Source: Acidimicrobiales bacterium
GTDB taxonomy: Bacteria > Actinomycetota > Acidimicrobiia > Acidimicrobiales > SKKL01
Direction of reading: 5' to 3'
Assembly: GCA_034521975.1 (NCBI GenBank)
Contig: JAXHLR010000003.1
Location: 1 to 64,000, forward strand
DNA: 64,000 nt
Part shown: piece by piece, positions 42,787 to 52,473 of the stretch
How the letters are laid out: each line of letters starts with the position of its first letter
Position numbering within the stretch: the stretch's first letter is position 1
Program-made: the position numbers and the translations under genes
The notes under the pieces: generated by a model
Seen by the model: only the letters and a program-made list of their open reading frames with translations
Database searches by the model: none
What the model was told of the DNA's origin: nothing

Positions 42787-43569
42787 ATGCACGTTGCACC
42801 GGTGAGGCTGTTGTGGACCGGAGGGTGGGACTCGACCTTCCGGCTCTTGCAGCTGTGTCTCGTCGAGGGCCGCGAGGTGCAGCCGATCTATGTGATCGAC
42901 CCCGACCGGCCGAGCACACGGACCGAGCTGTTGACCATGAGGCGCATCCGCGAACGGATCGTCGAGCGAGGCGCGGGCGGTCTCGTCTCGCCCACCGAGG
43001 TGCACGTCCGTACCGACTACGAGGTCCCCGACACCGTGAGCGAGGCCTTCGAGCGGGTCGCGGCACGGGTGACCGTCGGCACCCAGTTTCGGTGGCTCGC
43101 CGCGGTCGCCATCGCCAACGGCTGGCACGACGTCGAGATCGGGATGCACCGGTGGGAGAGCGCGCGCCCGTTCACCGAGCTCGCGTTCGGCGGACAGGTC
43201 TCCGCTCATCCCACGATCGCCGACCCCGATGTGCGCCAGCTGCTCGGCGCGTGGTCGTTCCCGCTGCTCTCGCTGTCGAAGCGCGACATGGGTGCCATCG
43301 CCGAGCGGGAGGGGTTCCTGGACATCTTGTCGCTCCGATGGTTCTGCCACCACCCGATCGCGGGACGCCCATGCGGCTTCTGCGTTCCATGTGTCGATGC
43401 CCGGCAGGAGGGCGCCGCGACAGGGTCCGCCTTCTTCAGCAAGCCGGTCATCCTCATGCTGAGGGGCTGCCGGTTCATGCTGCACCGATACCGCAGGGCC
43501 AGGACCTTCGCCGAACGGGCCCGGCAGAAGCTGGGCGGACGAAAGAAGCCTGCCGAGTCACACAGTTAG
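42787..43569 (+). CDS. PP-loop ATPase resembling QueC (7-deazaguanine synthase-like)
   Basis: A 260-aa protein with an N-terminal PP-loop (RLLWTGGWDSTFRLL) and a C-terminal CGFC-x2-C cluster (GRPCGFCVPCVDARQ) like the zinc site of QueC. QueC makes preQ0 from carboxy-deazaguanine. None of queD, queE or folE is nearby, and the gene lies among glycosyltransferases, so a role in activating a carboxylate for a surface polymer or modified nucleotide is possible. Its 3' end overlaps the convergent asparagine-synthetase-like gene by 12 bp. Confidence 0.65.
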   Translation: MHVAPVRLLWTGGWDSTFRLLQLCLVEGREVQPIYVIDPDRPSTRTELLTMRRIRERIVERGAGGLVSPTEVHVRTDYEVPDTVSEAFERVAARVTVGTQFRWLAAVAIANGWHDVEIGMHRWESARPFTELAFGGQVSAHPTIADPDVRQLLGAWSFPLLSLSKRDMGAIAEREGFLDILSLRWFCHHPIAGRPCGFCVPCVDARQEGAATGSAFFSKPVILMLRGCRFMLHRYRRARTFAERARQKLGGRKKPAESHS

Positions 43570-45330
43570 CAGAGCCCGGTCGAGAGCGACTGCGATCTGT
43601 GCGACTCTCAGGACTCTGCTCGGGTGCGAGTCCTGCTTCACCGTGTATCCGGCGAGTTCCTGTGCCCGGTCCACAGCATCTCGAGGGAGTACGGCCAGCT
43701 GGGTCAGGGCAGCTCGCGTTCGCACCTCGGCCGTCTGCCACGGTCCTGGGCTCGGTGCCCCGGGACGATGTCCACGCACCTTGTGATGCAGGGCGAAGGC
43801 AGCGCCGACGGCTGCGGCGGGAAGGAGGTTCGCGCGAGGTCCGAGGCGAGGAATCTGGCCTTCGGACCGGGGCACCCACCCACTGCGCCCCATGGCGTGG
43901 CCGAAAGCGCGATGGAAGAAGACCCGGTTGAGCTTCTGTACCTCGGGAACCACCGACACGCACTGCGCGACGTTCCCCATCAGGAACGGGGAAGCCGACC
44001 GGAGTCGAGCGCGGTTGGAAGCGAGGAACCCGTACGCCGGCTTGTCCGAGAGCGGCCAGATCTCCAGCCAGGAGGACAGATCCTCCGCTGGCCGCATCGA
44101 CTCGATCAGCGCAGCCTTTCGGGCGACTCGATCGGCCACCGCCGAATCGAGCTCTGGGTCGGCGAAGCCCGCGTCAGTCCTGGCACGAGCGAGCCCCAGA
44201 GCCACTCCGCGGTAGGAGCGCTGCCGCTGGCGAAGGTACGCCGCCTTCAGCAGGATGTCTGCGCCAAAGCCATCGAGAAAGAGATCGACCTCGAGGTTCT
44301 CACAGAGCCCGCTCGAGTGCGCATGCGCCAGATCCACGCCGGGTCCGACGTCCTCGACAAGCTCTGTGAGGGCTCGGGTGTAGTGGTCGGGGGCCCGGTA
44401 GCGGATCGCGAGTGGGAGGCTGAGCCGTCGCGCAGCCAGGTCCGCGAGCCGGTACTCGCGGTTGAGGGCATCGAGAAATATCACTGCCTTCAGCTCGCCA
44501 TCTTCAGGAACGCGCTCGCTGGCCAGCGCTCCGATCACCCGCGAGTCCTCACCACCGCTGAACATGATCGTGGTCCGCGGGTGGTGCCCAAGCAACCAAT
44601 CCAGGTTCTCCACCATCGCGTCGCGGGTCGCATCGGCGACGTCACCGAGCTCATCGGTGGTGATCGACCCATTGCGTGTTGGCCGCCAGTAGGAGTGACC
44701 TTCGAGGTTTGCCGGCATCCCGGCGTCACCGGGTGGAAGCTCCAGGATCCGTCCCGGCCACATGCGCTGGACGTCTTCGTAGGCGGTGTGTGGCGAGGTG
44801 ATGGCACCGCGCTCTGCGAACTCCCGGATCGAGGTCTCGTCCACTCGCCCGCGCCCGGCGACCCTGGCGACATCCACCAACTGGGTCCCGATGCACCAGT
44901 CCCCGCGACTTCCGACGAGGGTCGTGGTGTAGACGGGGATCGAGCCCATGTGATCGACGAAGCACAGGAGCCCCTCACGCGACAGGACCATTCCTGCAAG
45001 GTGCCCCGTGAGCCTCGTTCGCAACGTATGACCCAACTCAGCCGCCGTAGGATCCACGACTTGTAGCGACAGCGCGATCGCTCGGGCGTCGAGCCCCCCG
45101 GCCCGGCTGCCTGCGAGCACGACCGTTCTTCCGGTCTCCGCATCGGTGTACAGGTCGACCCCGCCTCGGACCAACAGCCGACACCAGCTGGCCGCTTGGG
45201 GCACCTCACGGTACCCGTTGCTCCGAATCATCTCGTCCTGGCTCGTTGCGAGCACGACGAGCCAACCAGGTGGGCTCCCACTCACACCATCCAGTTCATC
45301 GACTCCGATCGCCGGACCCTTCCCTTCCAC
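43558..45330 (-). CDS. Asparagine-synthetase-like protein
   Basis: A 590-aa protein of the asparagine-synthetase B fold. The N-terminal part resembles a glutamine amidotransferase (LTGHLAGMVLSREGLLCFVDHMGSIPVYT), but the nucleophile cysteine is not at the N-terminus, so ammonia must come from elsewhere or a different nucleophile is used. The synthetase half has the PP-loop IMFSGGEDSRVIGALA. Relatives include cyclases for lasso peptides and amide-forming enzymes in surface-sugar loci. The GTG at 45330 is a formal start; ATG (MIRSNGYREV) about 33 residues later is also possible. GC content is a little lower than in neighbours. Confidence 0.75.
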   Translation of the reverse strand: MEGKGPAIGVDELDGVSGSPPGWLVVLATSQDEMIRSNGYREVPQAASWCRLLVRGGVDLYTDAETGRTVVLAGSRAGGLDARAIALSLQVVDPTAAELGHTLRTRLTGHLAGMVLSREGLLCFVDHMGSIPVYTTTLVGSRGDWCIGTQLVDVARVAGRGRVDETSIREFAERGAITSPHTAYEDVQRMWPGRILELPPGDAGMPANLEGHSYWRPTRNGSITTDELGDVADATRDAMVENLDWLLGHHPRTTIMFSGGEDSRVIGALASERVPEDGELKAVIFLDALNREYRLADLAARRLSLPLAIRYRAPDHYTRALTELVEDVGPGVDLAHAHSSGLCENLEVDLFLDGFGADILLKAAYLRQRQRSYRGVALGLARARTDAGFADPELDSAVADRVARKAALIESMRPAEDLSSWLEIWPLSDKPAYGFLASNRARLRSASPFLMGNVAQCVSVVPEVQKLNRVFFHRAFGHAMGRSGWVPRSEGQIPRLGPRANLLPAAAVGAAFALHHKVRGHRPGAPSPGPWQTAEVRTRAALTQLAVLPRDAVDRAQELAGYTVKQDSHPSRVLRVAQIAVALDRALLTV

Positions 45331-45502
45331 CTCAAGCTAGAGGACCCGGAGGCTAGCGGAGCCAATCGAACAGGACGCTGGAAACCTTGCCCTGTCCCAC
45401 ACGAGCCTGGGGCGGATGTCACTCCGTGCCACGCGATCGGCAACCGGCGTACATCCACAGGGGCTACGGTGGTCCCAGATGTCGTAGAGCGAGAGGGGCT
45501 CA

Positions 45503-46201
45503 GTGGTGCGATCCACCACCGACGCAGGGGCGTCGACCCCGGTCGAGAGGACGAGGCGGCGTCCGGGCCAGCGCTCGGTCGACCTCGCCGTCGGTCTGGT
45601 CGCCTCGGTGGCCACGGCTCCGCTGATCGCGGTGCTGTTGGTCGGCTCGGCGGTGGTGTTCCGCGCCAACCCGCTGTTCGTGCAGCGGCGCGTGGGCCTT
45701 GGCGGCAAGCTCATCCCGGTGCCGAAGATCCGCACCCTGCCACCGCAGGCGCCGACCGCGGCCGACAAGCACGAGCTGGTCGCGGTGGAGATCCCGGCGT
45801 GGGGTCGGTGGTTGCGGGGCCTGCATCTCGACGAGCTGCCCCAGTTCTGGTCGATGGTGGCCGGCCACATGAGCCTGGTGGGTCCACGCCCGGAGATGCC
45901 GCGGCTCGCGGCGCAGTTCGATCCCGAGTTCGCCGCGGCACGCACCACGGTGCGGCCGGGCATCACCGGGCTGTGGCAGATCTCCGAGGCGGTGTCGGGG
46001 CTGATCCACGATGCACCGGAGTACGATCTGGCCTATCTGCAGCTCGCCAGTGGCCGCTTCGACGCCTGGGTGCTGGGCCGGACGGTTCGCCAGTACCTGC
46101 CCGGCGGGCGGGCGGTCACACTCGACGATCTTCCCGCCTGGGTTCAGATCGAGCCCCAGCAGGCCGACGCATACTCCATGACGACGTCGGGAGGCCGATG
46201 A
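45503..46201 (+). CDS. Undecaprenyl-phosphate sugar-phosphate transferase
   Basis: A 232-aa bacterial sugar transferase of the short (PglC-like) type. There is one membrane segment (about 27-52), then PLFVQRRVGLGGKLIPVPKIRT, LRGLHLDELPQFWSMVAGHMSLVGPRPEMP and RPGITGLWQIS, all family hallmarks. It loads the first sugar phosphate on undecaprenyl phosphate. It is coupled to the GDP-fucose synthase gene by ATGA. Confidence 0.9.
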   Translation: MVRSTTDAGASTPVERTRRRPGQRSVDLAVGLVASVATAPLIAVLLVGSAVVFRANPLFVQRRVGLGGKLIPVPKIRTLPPQAPTAADKHELVAVEIPAWGRWLRGLHLDELPQFWSMVAGHMSLVGPRPEMPRLAAQFDPEFAAARTTVRPGITGLWQISEAVSGLIHDAPEYDLAYLQLASGRFDAWVLGRTVRQYLPGGRAVTLDDLPAWVQIEPQQADAYSMTTSGGR

Positions 46202-47169
46202 TGATGGACCGAGACGCACCGATCTTCGTGGCGGGCCACCGGGGCCTGGTGGGGTCAGCGGTGGTCCGTCGCCTCGAGGCCGAGGGCTGCACCAACATCC
46301 TCACCGCCACCCGCGACCAGCTCGACCTGCGCGACCAGGCGGCGGTCACCTACTGGTTCCGGGCCAACCGGCCCGAGTACGTGTTCCTGGTGGCGGGCAC
46401 CGTCGGCGGCATCATGGCCAACTCCACCCGTCCGGCCGAGTTCATCTACGACAACTTGATGATCCACGCCACGGTGGTCCACGCCGCCCACGAGTTCGGC
46501 GCCCGCAAGCTGTTGTACCTGGGCAGCTCGTGCATCTACCCGCGTGAAGCACCCCAGCCGATGACCGAGGACGCGCTGCTCACCGGGCTGTTGGAGCCCA
46601 CCAACGAGGCCTATGCCATCGCCAAGATCGCCGGCATCAAGCTGTGCGAGAGCTACCGCAGCCAGTACGGCGACGACTTCATCTCGGCCATGCCCACCAA
46701 CCTGTACGGCCCGGGCGACAACTTCGATCTCGAGGGCGGCCACGTACTGCCGGCGCTGATGCGCCGGTTCCACGAGGCGAAGCTGGCTGGGGTCAACGAG
46801 CTGCAGGTGTGGGGCACCGGGAGCCCCAAGCGCGAGTTCCTCCACGTCGACGACCTGGCCGACGCCTGCCTGTTCCTGATGGACCACTACAGCGGCAACA
46901 CCCACATCAACGTCGGCACCGGCGAGGATCTCGCCATCCGCGAGCTGGCCGAGAGCATGCGCGACGTGGTGCATCCTGACGCCGAGCTGGTGTGGGACAC
47001 CTCCAAGCCCGACGGGTCGCCCCGCAAGCTGCTCGACGTGTCGAAGCTGCACGACCTGGGCTGGAAGCACCGAATCGACCTGCGCATCGGCATCGAGGAC
47101 ACCTACGCCTGGTTCTGTGCCCAGGACCCCGCTACCTTGCGGGGAGCGGACGCCGAGCTGGTGAGCTGA
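46198..47169 (+). CDS. fcl: GDP-L-fucose synthase
   Basis: A 323-aa short-chain dehydrogenase/epimerase. The NAD(P) site GHRGLVGSA, LGSSCIYP, and the catalytic YAIAKIAG are present, together with NLYGPGDNFDLEGGHVLPALMRRFHEA, the diagnostic WcaG/Fcl block. It makes GDP-L-fucose from GDP-4-keto-6-deoxymannose; the matching dehydratase gmd is not in the window. The ATG at 46198 overlaps the upstream stop as ATGA. Confidence 0.93.
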   Translation: MMMDRDAPIFVAGHRGLVGSAVVRRLEAEGCTNILTATRDQLDLRDQAAVTYWFRANRPEYVFLVAGTVGGIMANSTRPAEFIYDNLMIHATVVHAAHEFGARKLLYLGSSCIYPREAPQPMTEDALLTGLLEPTNEAYAIAKIAGIKLCESYRSQYGDDFISAMPTNLYGPGDNFDLEGGHVLPALMRRFHEAKLAGVNELQVWGTGSPKREFLHVDDLADACLFLMDHYSGNTHINVGTGEDLAIRELAESMRDVVHPDAELVWDTSKPDGSPRKLLDVSKLHDLGWKHRIDLRIGIEDTYAWFCAQDPATLRGADAELVS

Positions 47170-47251
47170 GGGCTGCGTGGGCGGCAAGCAGGATCTCAGG
47201 GGCAGCGGAATCCTCGGCGAAGCTGCCTCATCGGTACCGGGCGTCCCCAGT

Positions 47252-47962
47252 GTGAAGCGGGTGGTCCGAAGCTCTGCCCGCGCCTATACGGCACTCCGAG
47301 AGCACCTTGCGAGTAGGCGCCAGTCGGCTCAGGCAGCCGCGGACATTCGCGCGCTCGTGGCGTTGAGCACCATCCCAACCGGGTATTTGCCCTGGTCTGG
47401 GTCGGCGCTTCAGCCCACGACCGCCCAGCGGCTGCTCAACAACATCGTCGTGAATGAGCGAAGACGAATCGTGGAACTCGGCGCCGGAGTCAGCACGTTG
47501 CTGATTGCAGGACTGAACCGCTCGCTGGGTCTTCATCTACATCTCACTAGCGTCGATCAGAGCGCGGAGTGGCTCGAATTCATTGGATCGCGGGCAAGGG
47601 AGATCGACCCAACGCTCGCCATACAGTGCATCCATGCACCGCTGAGGCCATACGGCAGCGGCCCGTTCCGGATCAACCGGTGGTACGAACGTGACGCGAT
47701 AGCGGAGATAGCCGGCCCGATCGACCTCTTGATCGTGGACGGCCCAACCGCTGGCGAGCGGCACACTGCACACGACCGATGGCCCGCGCTTCCTGAGCTC
47801 CTCGAACAGCTCTCCGACTCCTGTGCTGTGCTGATGGACGACACGCACCGAAGGGGCGAACGGAGAATCGTCAGGGACTGGCGCACATCCAACCCGGACT
47901 TTGCCATTCGCCGAATGGTGCAGGCGACCTTTCTCAGTCGTGGCACGTCGTGGACCACCTGA
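47252..47962 (+). CDS. Class I SAM methyltransferase-like protein
   Basis: A 236-aa protein. The SAM motif I is RRIVELGAGVSTLLIAG, followed by HLTSVDQSAEWLEFI and IDLLIVDGPTAG, which fits a small-molecule methyltransferase acting in a polysaccharide pathway. The GTG at 47252 (VKRVVRSS) is preferred; a GTG at 47177 would add 25 residues with no family character. It overlaps the next gene by 13 bp. Confidence 0.75.
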   Translation: MKRVVRSSARAYTALREHLASRRQSAQAAADIRALVALSTIPTGYLPWSGSALQPTTAQRLLNNIVVNERRRIVELGAGVSTLLIAGLNRSLGLHLHLTSVDQSAEWLEFIGSRAREIDPTLAIQCIHAPLRPYGSGPFRINRWYERDAIAEIAGPIDLLIVDGPTAGERHTAHDRWPALPELLEQLSDSCAVLMDDTHRRGERRIVRDWRTSNPDFAIRRMVQATFLSRGTSWTT

Positions 47963-48750
47963 GCGCCACCACCCACGAACTGGAGTCCGGCACAGGGCAG
48001 GCGCGGCACATGCGGATCTGTACGGCCCGCATCGATGCGCTCGACGCCAACGCGTCCGCGGACGCAATCATTGCTAGAGCAGGCACGCCAACGGCGGTTC
48101 ACTTGTGCAATGCGTACACCTTGTCTATCGCGTCGAAGGAGCCGATGTTCGCTGCTCTGCTGGACCGGGGTGACCTGAACCTGCCCGATGGCATGCCCCT
48201 TGTTTGGATCGCACGACGCCTGGGGATACCGCTTTCCGGTCGAGCCTACGGCCCCGACGTGATGGCGAACGTGCTGGACCGTGGTCGCGCCCTCGGGCTC
48301 AGGCACTATCTCTTCGGAAGCTCGACCAACGTCCTCGAGTCGCTCACTACACGGATCGAGGAGCGCTGGCCGGGGGCCAACATCGTCGGAGCGGAGTCGC
48401 CACCGTATCGTGAGCTCACCGACACGGAGGCTGAGGCCGCCACGAAGCGGATCAGCTCTACCTCGCCCGACGTCGTTTGGGTGGGCCTCGGAACGCCGGC
48501 GCAGGACCGTTTCGTCGACCGGTTCCGTGACCGGATCAGTGCCCCGCTCGTCGCGGTCGGCGCCGCCTTCGACTTCCACGCGGGAACGAAGAAGCAGGCG
48601 CCGATCCCCCTGCAGCGAGTGGGGTTGGAGTGGGCTTGGCGTCTAGCCAACGAACCCCGGCGCCTCGCCGGTCGCTACGTTCTTGGCAACACCCGGTTCA
48701 TCGCGGCCAACGTAAGGGAGCGACCCCGACTCGTCGCCGGGGACCGATGA
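47950..48750 (+). CDS. WecG/TagA/CpsF-family glycosyltransferase
   Basis: A 266-aa transferase of the WecG/TagA/CpsF type. It has HLCNAYTLSIAS, LNLPDGMPLVWIARRLG, HYLFGSSTNVLESL, PDVVWVGLGTPAQDRFV and GAAFDFHAGTKKQAP. It adds the second sugar of the lipid-linked repeat, often ManNAc-type. An internal ATG at 48010 fits the domain start; the GTG at 47950 adds 20 residues. Confidence 0.9.
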   Translation: MDHLSATTHELESGTGQARHMRICTARIDALDANASADAIIARAGTPTAVHLCNAYTLSIASKEPMFAALLDRGDLNLPDGMPLVWIARRLGIPLSGRAYGPDVMANVLDRGRALGLRHYLFGSSTNVLESLTTRIEERWPGANIVGAESPPYRELTDTEAEAATKRISSTSPDVVWVGLGTPAQDRFVDRFRDRISAPLVAVGAAFDFHAGTKKQAPIPLQRVGLEWAWRLANEPRRLAGRYVLGNTRFIAANVRERPRLVAGDR

Positions 48751-49961
48751 ACGCGGACTCGGCTATCGCCAGGGATCGGCCACGACCCCGAGCAGCATCG
48801 CGGGTGCTGGTGGTGTTCCGGGGTCAGGGGCCCGAGGCCTACCCGGGCATCGTTGCGGGATGGGAGCAGCTCGCAGCGAAGGGAGAGATCCAGCACTTCG
48901 AGCACCTGGCGATCGACACCAAGGTCCCGCCAGATCCAGCGCGGGTGTGGAGTGAGATCTGCAACCGGGTGGTCGAGGGCGACCTCGACACCTTGGTGTT
49001 GCACCACTTCCACACGCAGATGCTCGGCGATCCCCGCCCCTGGCTTGAACAGCTCCGAAAGCAGGTACCCAACCTGTTCATCACGACGCTGAACGGCGAT
49101 GCGTTCACGAACGGATACCTGGGCCGTCCAGCCCCACCCAAGATGCTCCTGCAAGCGGCCGAGATGTCCGACCTCGTCCTCACGACCTCGATGGGCACGC
49201 TCGGCGATCTACTGGCACGCCACGCCACCGCACCCGTGGTGTGGCAACCCAATGGTGTGTTCCCCGAGCGTTTCCAAGTGCCTGTCCCACTCGGTCAACC
49301 TGATTTCGATGTGGTGTTCATCGGTAGCAACAACCGGTCCCGGAACCTGCTCAAGCCCTATCATTGGATGGCCCGTCGGCGCGAACGCATGATCCGAGGG
49401 CTTGCTTCACGCTTCGGTGCCCGGCTGGGGGTGTTCGGCCATGGTTGGGAGGGAGTCCCCGGGTGGCAGGGGCCGGTGCCGTTCAACAAGCAGTGGGGGG
49501 CCGCGCGACGAGGCAAAGTGGTGGTGGGCGGTGTTCCCTTCAGCACCAACCGCTACTACCTGTCGAACCGTCCCTTCATCCAGATCGCCGCCGGGGTCCC
49601 GTTCGTCGATCTTCGTGTCGACGGAATCGGCTTGATCCTCCGCGACGGCGAGCACTGGCATCTTGGCGACGACATCGACTCCCTGATCGACCTGTGCAGC
49701 CACTTCGTCTCGTTGCCCGATGATGAATGGCAAGAGCTTGGTCGTGCCGCTGCAGACGAGATGCTCGAACGTCACACCGAACCGGTTCGGGTGAGGTCGA
49801 CACTCAATACGATCCGAGCTGTCCAGGCGAGTCGCCGAGTCCCGGTTTCTCCGGTTCGCCCTGACCTCTCCGCGTTCCTCCCCGAGGTCGACGTCGCGGC
49901 GGAGCTACCCCTCGCCACCCGCAACTGGCCAGCTGCCTCTGAGCAAAGGACCGGCAGGTGA
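48747..49961 (+). CDS. Glycosyltransferase, GT1/GT4-like
   Basis: A 404-aa protein of GT-B character. The first half has RVLVVFRGQGPEAY and TLVLHHFHTQML, the second VWQPNGVFPERF, FIGSNNR, GVFGHGWEG and YYLSNRPFIQIAAGVPFVDL, the last resembling the capsule-type glycosyltransferase end. It is coupled on both sides by ATGA and GTGA. Confidence 0.75.
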   Translation: MNADSAIARDRPRPRAASRVLVVFRGQGPEAYPGIVAGWEQLAAKGEIQHFEHLAIDTKVPPDPARVWSEICNRVVEGDLDTLVLHHFHTQMLGDPRPWLEQLRKQVPNLFITTLNGDAFTNGYLGRPAPPKMLLQAAEMSDLVLTTSMGTLGDLLARHATAPVVWQPNGVFPERFQVPVPLGQPDFDVVFIGSNNRSRNLLKPYHWMARRRERMIRGLASRFGARLGVFGHGWEGVPGWQGPVPFNKQWGAARRGKVVVGGVPFSTNRYYLSNRPFIQIAAGVPFVDLRVDGIGLILRDGEHWHLGDDIDSLIDLCSHFVSLPDDEWQELGRAAADEMLERHTEPVRVRSTLNTIRAVQASRRVPVSPVRPDLSAFLPEVDVAAELPLATRNWPAASEQRTGR

Positions 49962-51286
49962 GCGCGCTCGCGGACCCGGATCGCTTGCTGCTGCTCCTGG
50001 GATTGATCGCTGCGCTCGGGCCGTTCATCGGCCTCACGGTCGTAGCCATCCGCCAGCCTCCACTGGGGATCGTCCTGCTGCTGGCGACCGAGGGGCTGAG
50101 CTACCTCATTGCGATGCCAGAGGTGGCGGCCGGACCGATGGACCTGACACCACGAGACGTGGTGTTCATCATCCTGGGGCTCGCCACGGTGGTTCGCTCA
50201 CGGTGGGTGAGACCGCAGCAGCTGACGTTGCTGGTCGTTGGCGCCGTGGTCGCGTTGGGCATCGTTCGCTCGCTAGCCACGTTCGGCGTCGGTGGTGCCG
50301 ACATGGAGTTCCGACCGGAGACGTGGTTCATCGTCGCCGCTCTCTACGGCTCGACCTTCTCCACCGCCGAGGTCCGCGAGACGCTGTGGCGCGTCTTCCA
50401 GCTCGGTTTGGCGATGAGCGGAGTCGCGATTGTTCAGTGGCTGGTGAACGCGGATAGCCTCACGCCGGGACCACTCGTCGACAGCATCACCGCCGATCGT
50501 CCCATCGTGGCCGCTCAAGCCGTGCTGATCGCACACACCACGGTGATGGGCCTGTGGCTGTGGTTGCAGCGCCATCCTGGCCGCTGGGTCATCTGGGCGA
50601 CGGCAGGTTCGCTCGTGCTGGTGGTGCTAACTCGGCACCGGTCGGTGTGGGTGGCGACCGTCGTGATGCTCGGTTTGACCTTCCTGTTGGTCAGCGGGAC
50701 CAACGGGCGGCGCGTGGCCATCGTCGGGGTGTCGTTCGCTGCCGCGCTGGTGTTCATGGTGGGCAACCTGGCGCTCATCGGAGACGTCGACGACACCCTG
50801 TCCACTGCGGCAACCGATCTCACCAACTGGGAGTGGCGCCAGGATCGGTGGGGCCAGATCTGGGACGAGCACGCCGCCCGCGGCCCGGTAGCGAGCGTGT
50901 TCGGCTCGGAGTACGGCTATCCGTGGCTCACCACCCCCGATGGCGGCCGGGGGGTGTCGCCGCACAACCTCTACATCCGGATCATGGTCCGGCTGGGGCT
51001 CGTCGGCGCGGTCGCTCTCTTCGGCACCTACCTCTGGTTCGTCGGGCGCCACCTCCGTGTGAGGTCCGTCCCCTCACACGGCCAAATCCTCGCCATCCTC
51101 CTGGTGGGCCACCTCGTGTACTACGTGCCGTACGGCACCACGCCGGTGCTCGGGCTCGTGCTGGGCGCAGCCGCGGCCTGGGACCACCAGGTACGGCGGC
51201 GAAACAGGACACGATCCGACGCTCTGGACGGGGAGCTCGTTCGACGCCCCACGGTCGCCGCCTATACCCCGAGGACCGATCGGTAG
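49958..51286 (+). CDS. O-antigen-polymerase-like (Wzy/WaaL) membrane protein
   Basis: A 442-aa protein with about eleven hydrophobic segments and one larger external loop (about 270-325) bearing FGSEYGYPW and SPHNLYIRIMVRLG, the pattern of O-antigen ligases/polymerases. It would join lipid-linked repeat units. The GTG start overlaps the previous stop. It overlaps the convergent gene by 25 bp. Confidence 0.8.
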   Translation: MSALADPDRLLLLLGLIAALGPFIGLTVVAIRQPPLGIVLLLATEGLSYLIAMPEVAAGPMDLTPRDVVFIILGLATVVRSRWVRPQQLTLLVVGAVVALGIVRSLATFGVGGADMEFRPETWFIVAALYGSTFSTAEVRETLWRVFQLGLAMSGVAIVQWLVNADSLTPGPLVDSITADRPIVAAQAVLIAHTTVMGLWLWLQRHPGRWVIWATAGSLVLVVLTRHRSVWVATVVMLGLTFLLVSGTNGRRVAIVGVSFAAALVFMVGNLALIGDVDDTLSTAATDLTNWEWRQDRWGQIWDEHAARGPVASVFGSEYGYPWLTTPDGGRGVSPHNLYIRIMVRLGLVGAVALFGTYLWFVGRHLRVRSVPSHGQILAILLVGHLVYYVPYGTTPVLGLVLGAAAAWDHQVRRRNRTRSDALDGELVRRPTVAAYTPRTDR

Positions 51287-52473
51287 ATGTCCAGGTAGGC
51301 CTCGGTGACGGACTCCATCGAGAACTCGCGGGCTACACGGTCGAACGCTCGAGCCCGCATCGCCGGCCAGGCGGGCGCGTCCGCTGCGATAGCGAGGACC
51401 ATGTCGGCGATGGCTCGCGAGGACCGCACGTCCACGAGGCTTCCGGCGGTGCCGTTGCCTAGAACCCACGGGACGGCTCCGCTCCGCTCGCCGCCAATGA
51501 CGAGCGTCCCCTCGACCATGGCCTCGATCAATGTTCTCCCGAACGACTCCTCGAGCGACGGGTGCACCAGCAGCTCGATCGAGCGCATGAAGCCAGGGAT
51601 CTCGTCCGACGGGAGCGGCCCGACGAACTCGACCCCGTGGGCCAGGCTGCGCTCCAATGCCCATCGTTGGGCCTTGCCGTCGGGCTCAAAGCCTGAACCG
51701 ACCAGTCGGAGCCTGGAGTCGGGCAACTCCGCTCGGATCCGGCTGAACGCCTTGATGAGCGTTCCCACGTTCTTTCGACCCCCGAAGCCGTTGTTGACCG
51801 ATCCGATGGTGAGCGCCGGTTGCGGTTCGCGGTCGGGCAATGCGTCGGGCACCTGGACTCCGTTGGGGATCACAGGTACGTCGCGGCGGTACCAATGCTT
51901 GACCTTGCCAGCGATGTACGGAGAGTTCGCGGTGAGGTGGGGGGCACTCCTCAGGACCCGTGCCTGCATAGCCAAGCGCACCAGACGATACGGGTGGGGG
52001 TGATACCGCAGAATCTGGGGACCCCAGTCGCGCACCGTAACGATTGTTGGAATCTCCGTTCGGAGCGCAGCGAGGGCAAATTCATAGGTCCAGTGCGCAT
52101 GAAGGACGTCGGGAGGGTCGGCTCGAATCGCCCCGATGAGCGAGTCGATCTCAGTTCGGAAGAAGTCTCGCGCCCGGCCTTCAGTCCTCATCGGCAGAAC
52201 ATGGATTCGTAGTCGGTCGCCGCTCATGGAGCAATGGTCACGAGGGTCTGCCGAGAGCGTGTAGACGCTCACCTCCGATCCTTGAGCGTGCAGACCAACG
52301 ACAAGCTCCGATGTGACACGAGCCGCATAGCCCTCTGTCGAGGCACGCGGCCCGTCGATCATGGGACTGAGAACATTGAGATCAACTGGGGCTACCACGC
52401 CAATATGTCGAGGGGTAGAGCGACTGTCTGAGGAACCGCTGTCCGACGAAAGCTCGTGATTCAATCGGGCCAT
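51262..52473 (-). CDS. Family 4 glycosyltransferase
   Basis: A 403-aa GT-B transferase. Seen are [16 protein letters not shown] with [73 protein letters not shown] and the [21 protein letters not shown]-x7-E block. It would add a sugar from a nucleotide donor to the repeat unit. Confidence 0.88.
   Translation of the reverse strand: MARLNHELSSDSGSSDSRSTPRHIGVVAPVDLNVLSPMIDGPRASTEGYAARVTSELVVGLHAQGSEVSVYTLSADPRDHCSMSGDRLRIHVLPMRTEGRARDFFRTEIDSLIGAIRADPPDVLHAHWTYEFALAALRTEIPTIVTVRDWGPQILRYHPHPYRLVRLAMQARVLRSAPHLTANSPYIAGKVKHWYRRDVPVIPNGVQVPDALPDREPQPALTIGSVNNGFGGRKNVGTLIKAFSRIRAELPDSRLRLVGSGFEPDGKAQRWALERSLAHGVEFVGPLPSDEIPGFMRSIELLVHPSLEESFGRTLIEAMVEGTLVIGGERSGAVPWVLGNGTAGSLVDVRSSRAIADMVLAIAADAPAWPAMRARAFDRVAREFSMESVTEAYLDIYRSVLGV

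Noticed and set aside
45331-45502. Upstream extension of the sugar transferase region
   Set aside because: No protein-like frame or clear RNA structure; treated as promoter space.
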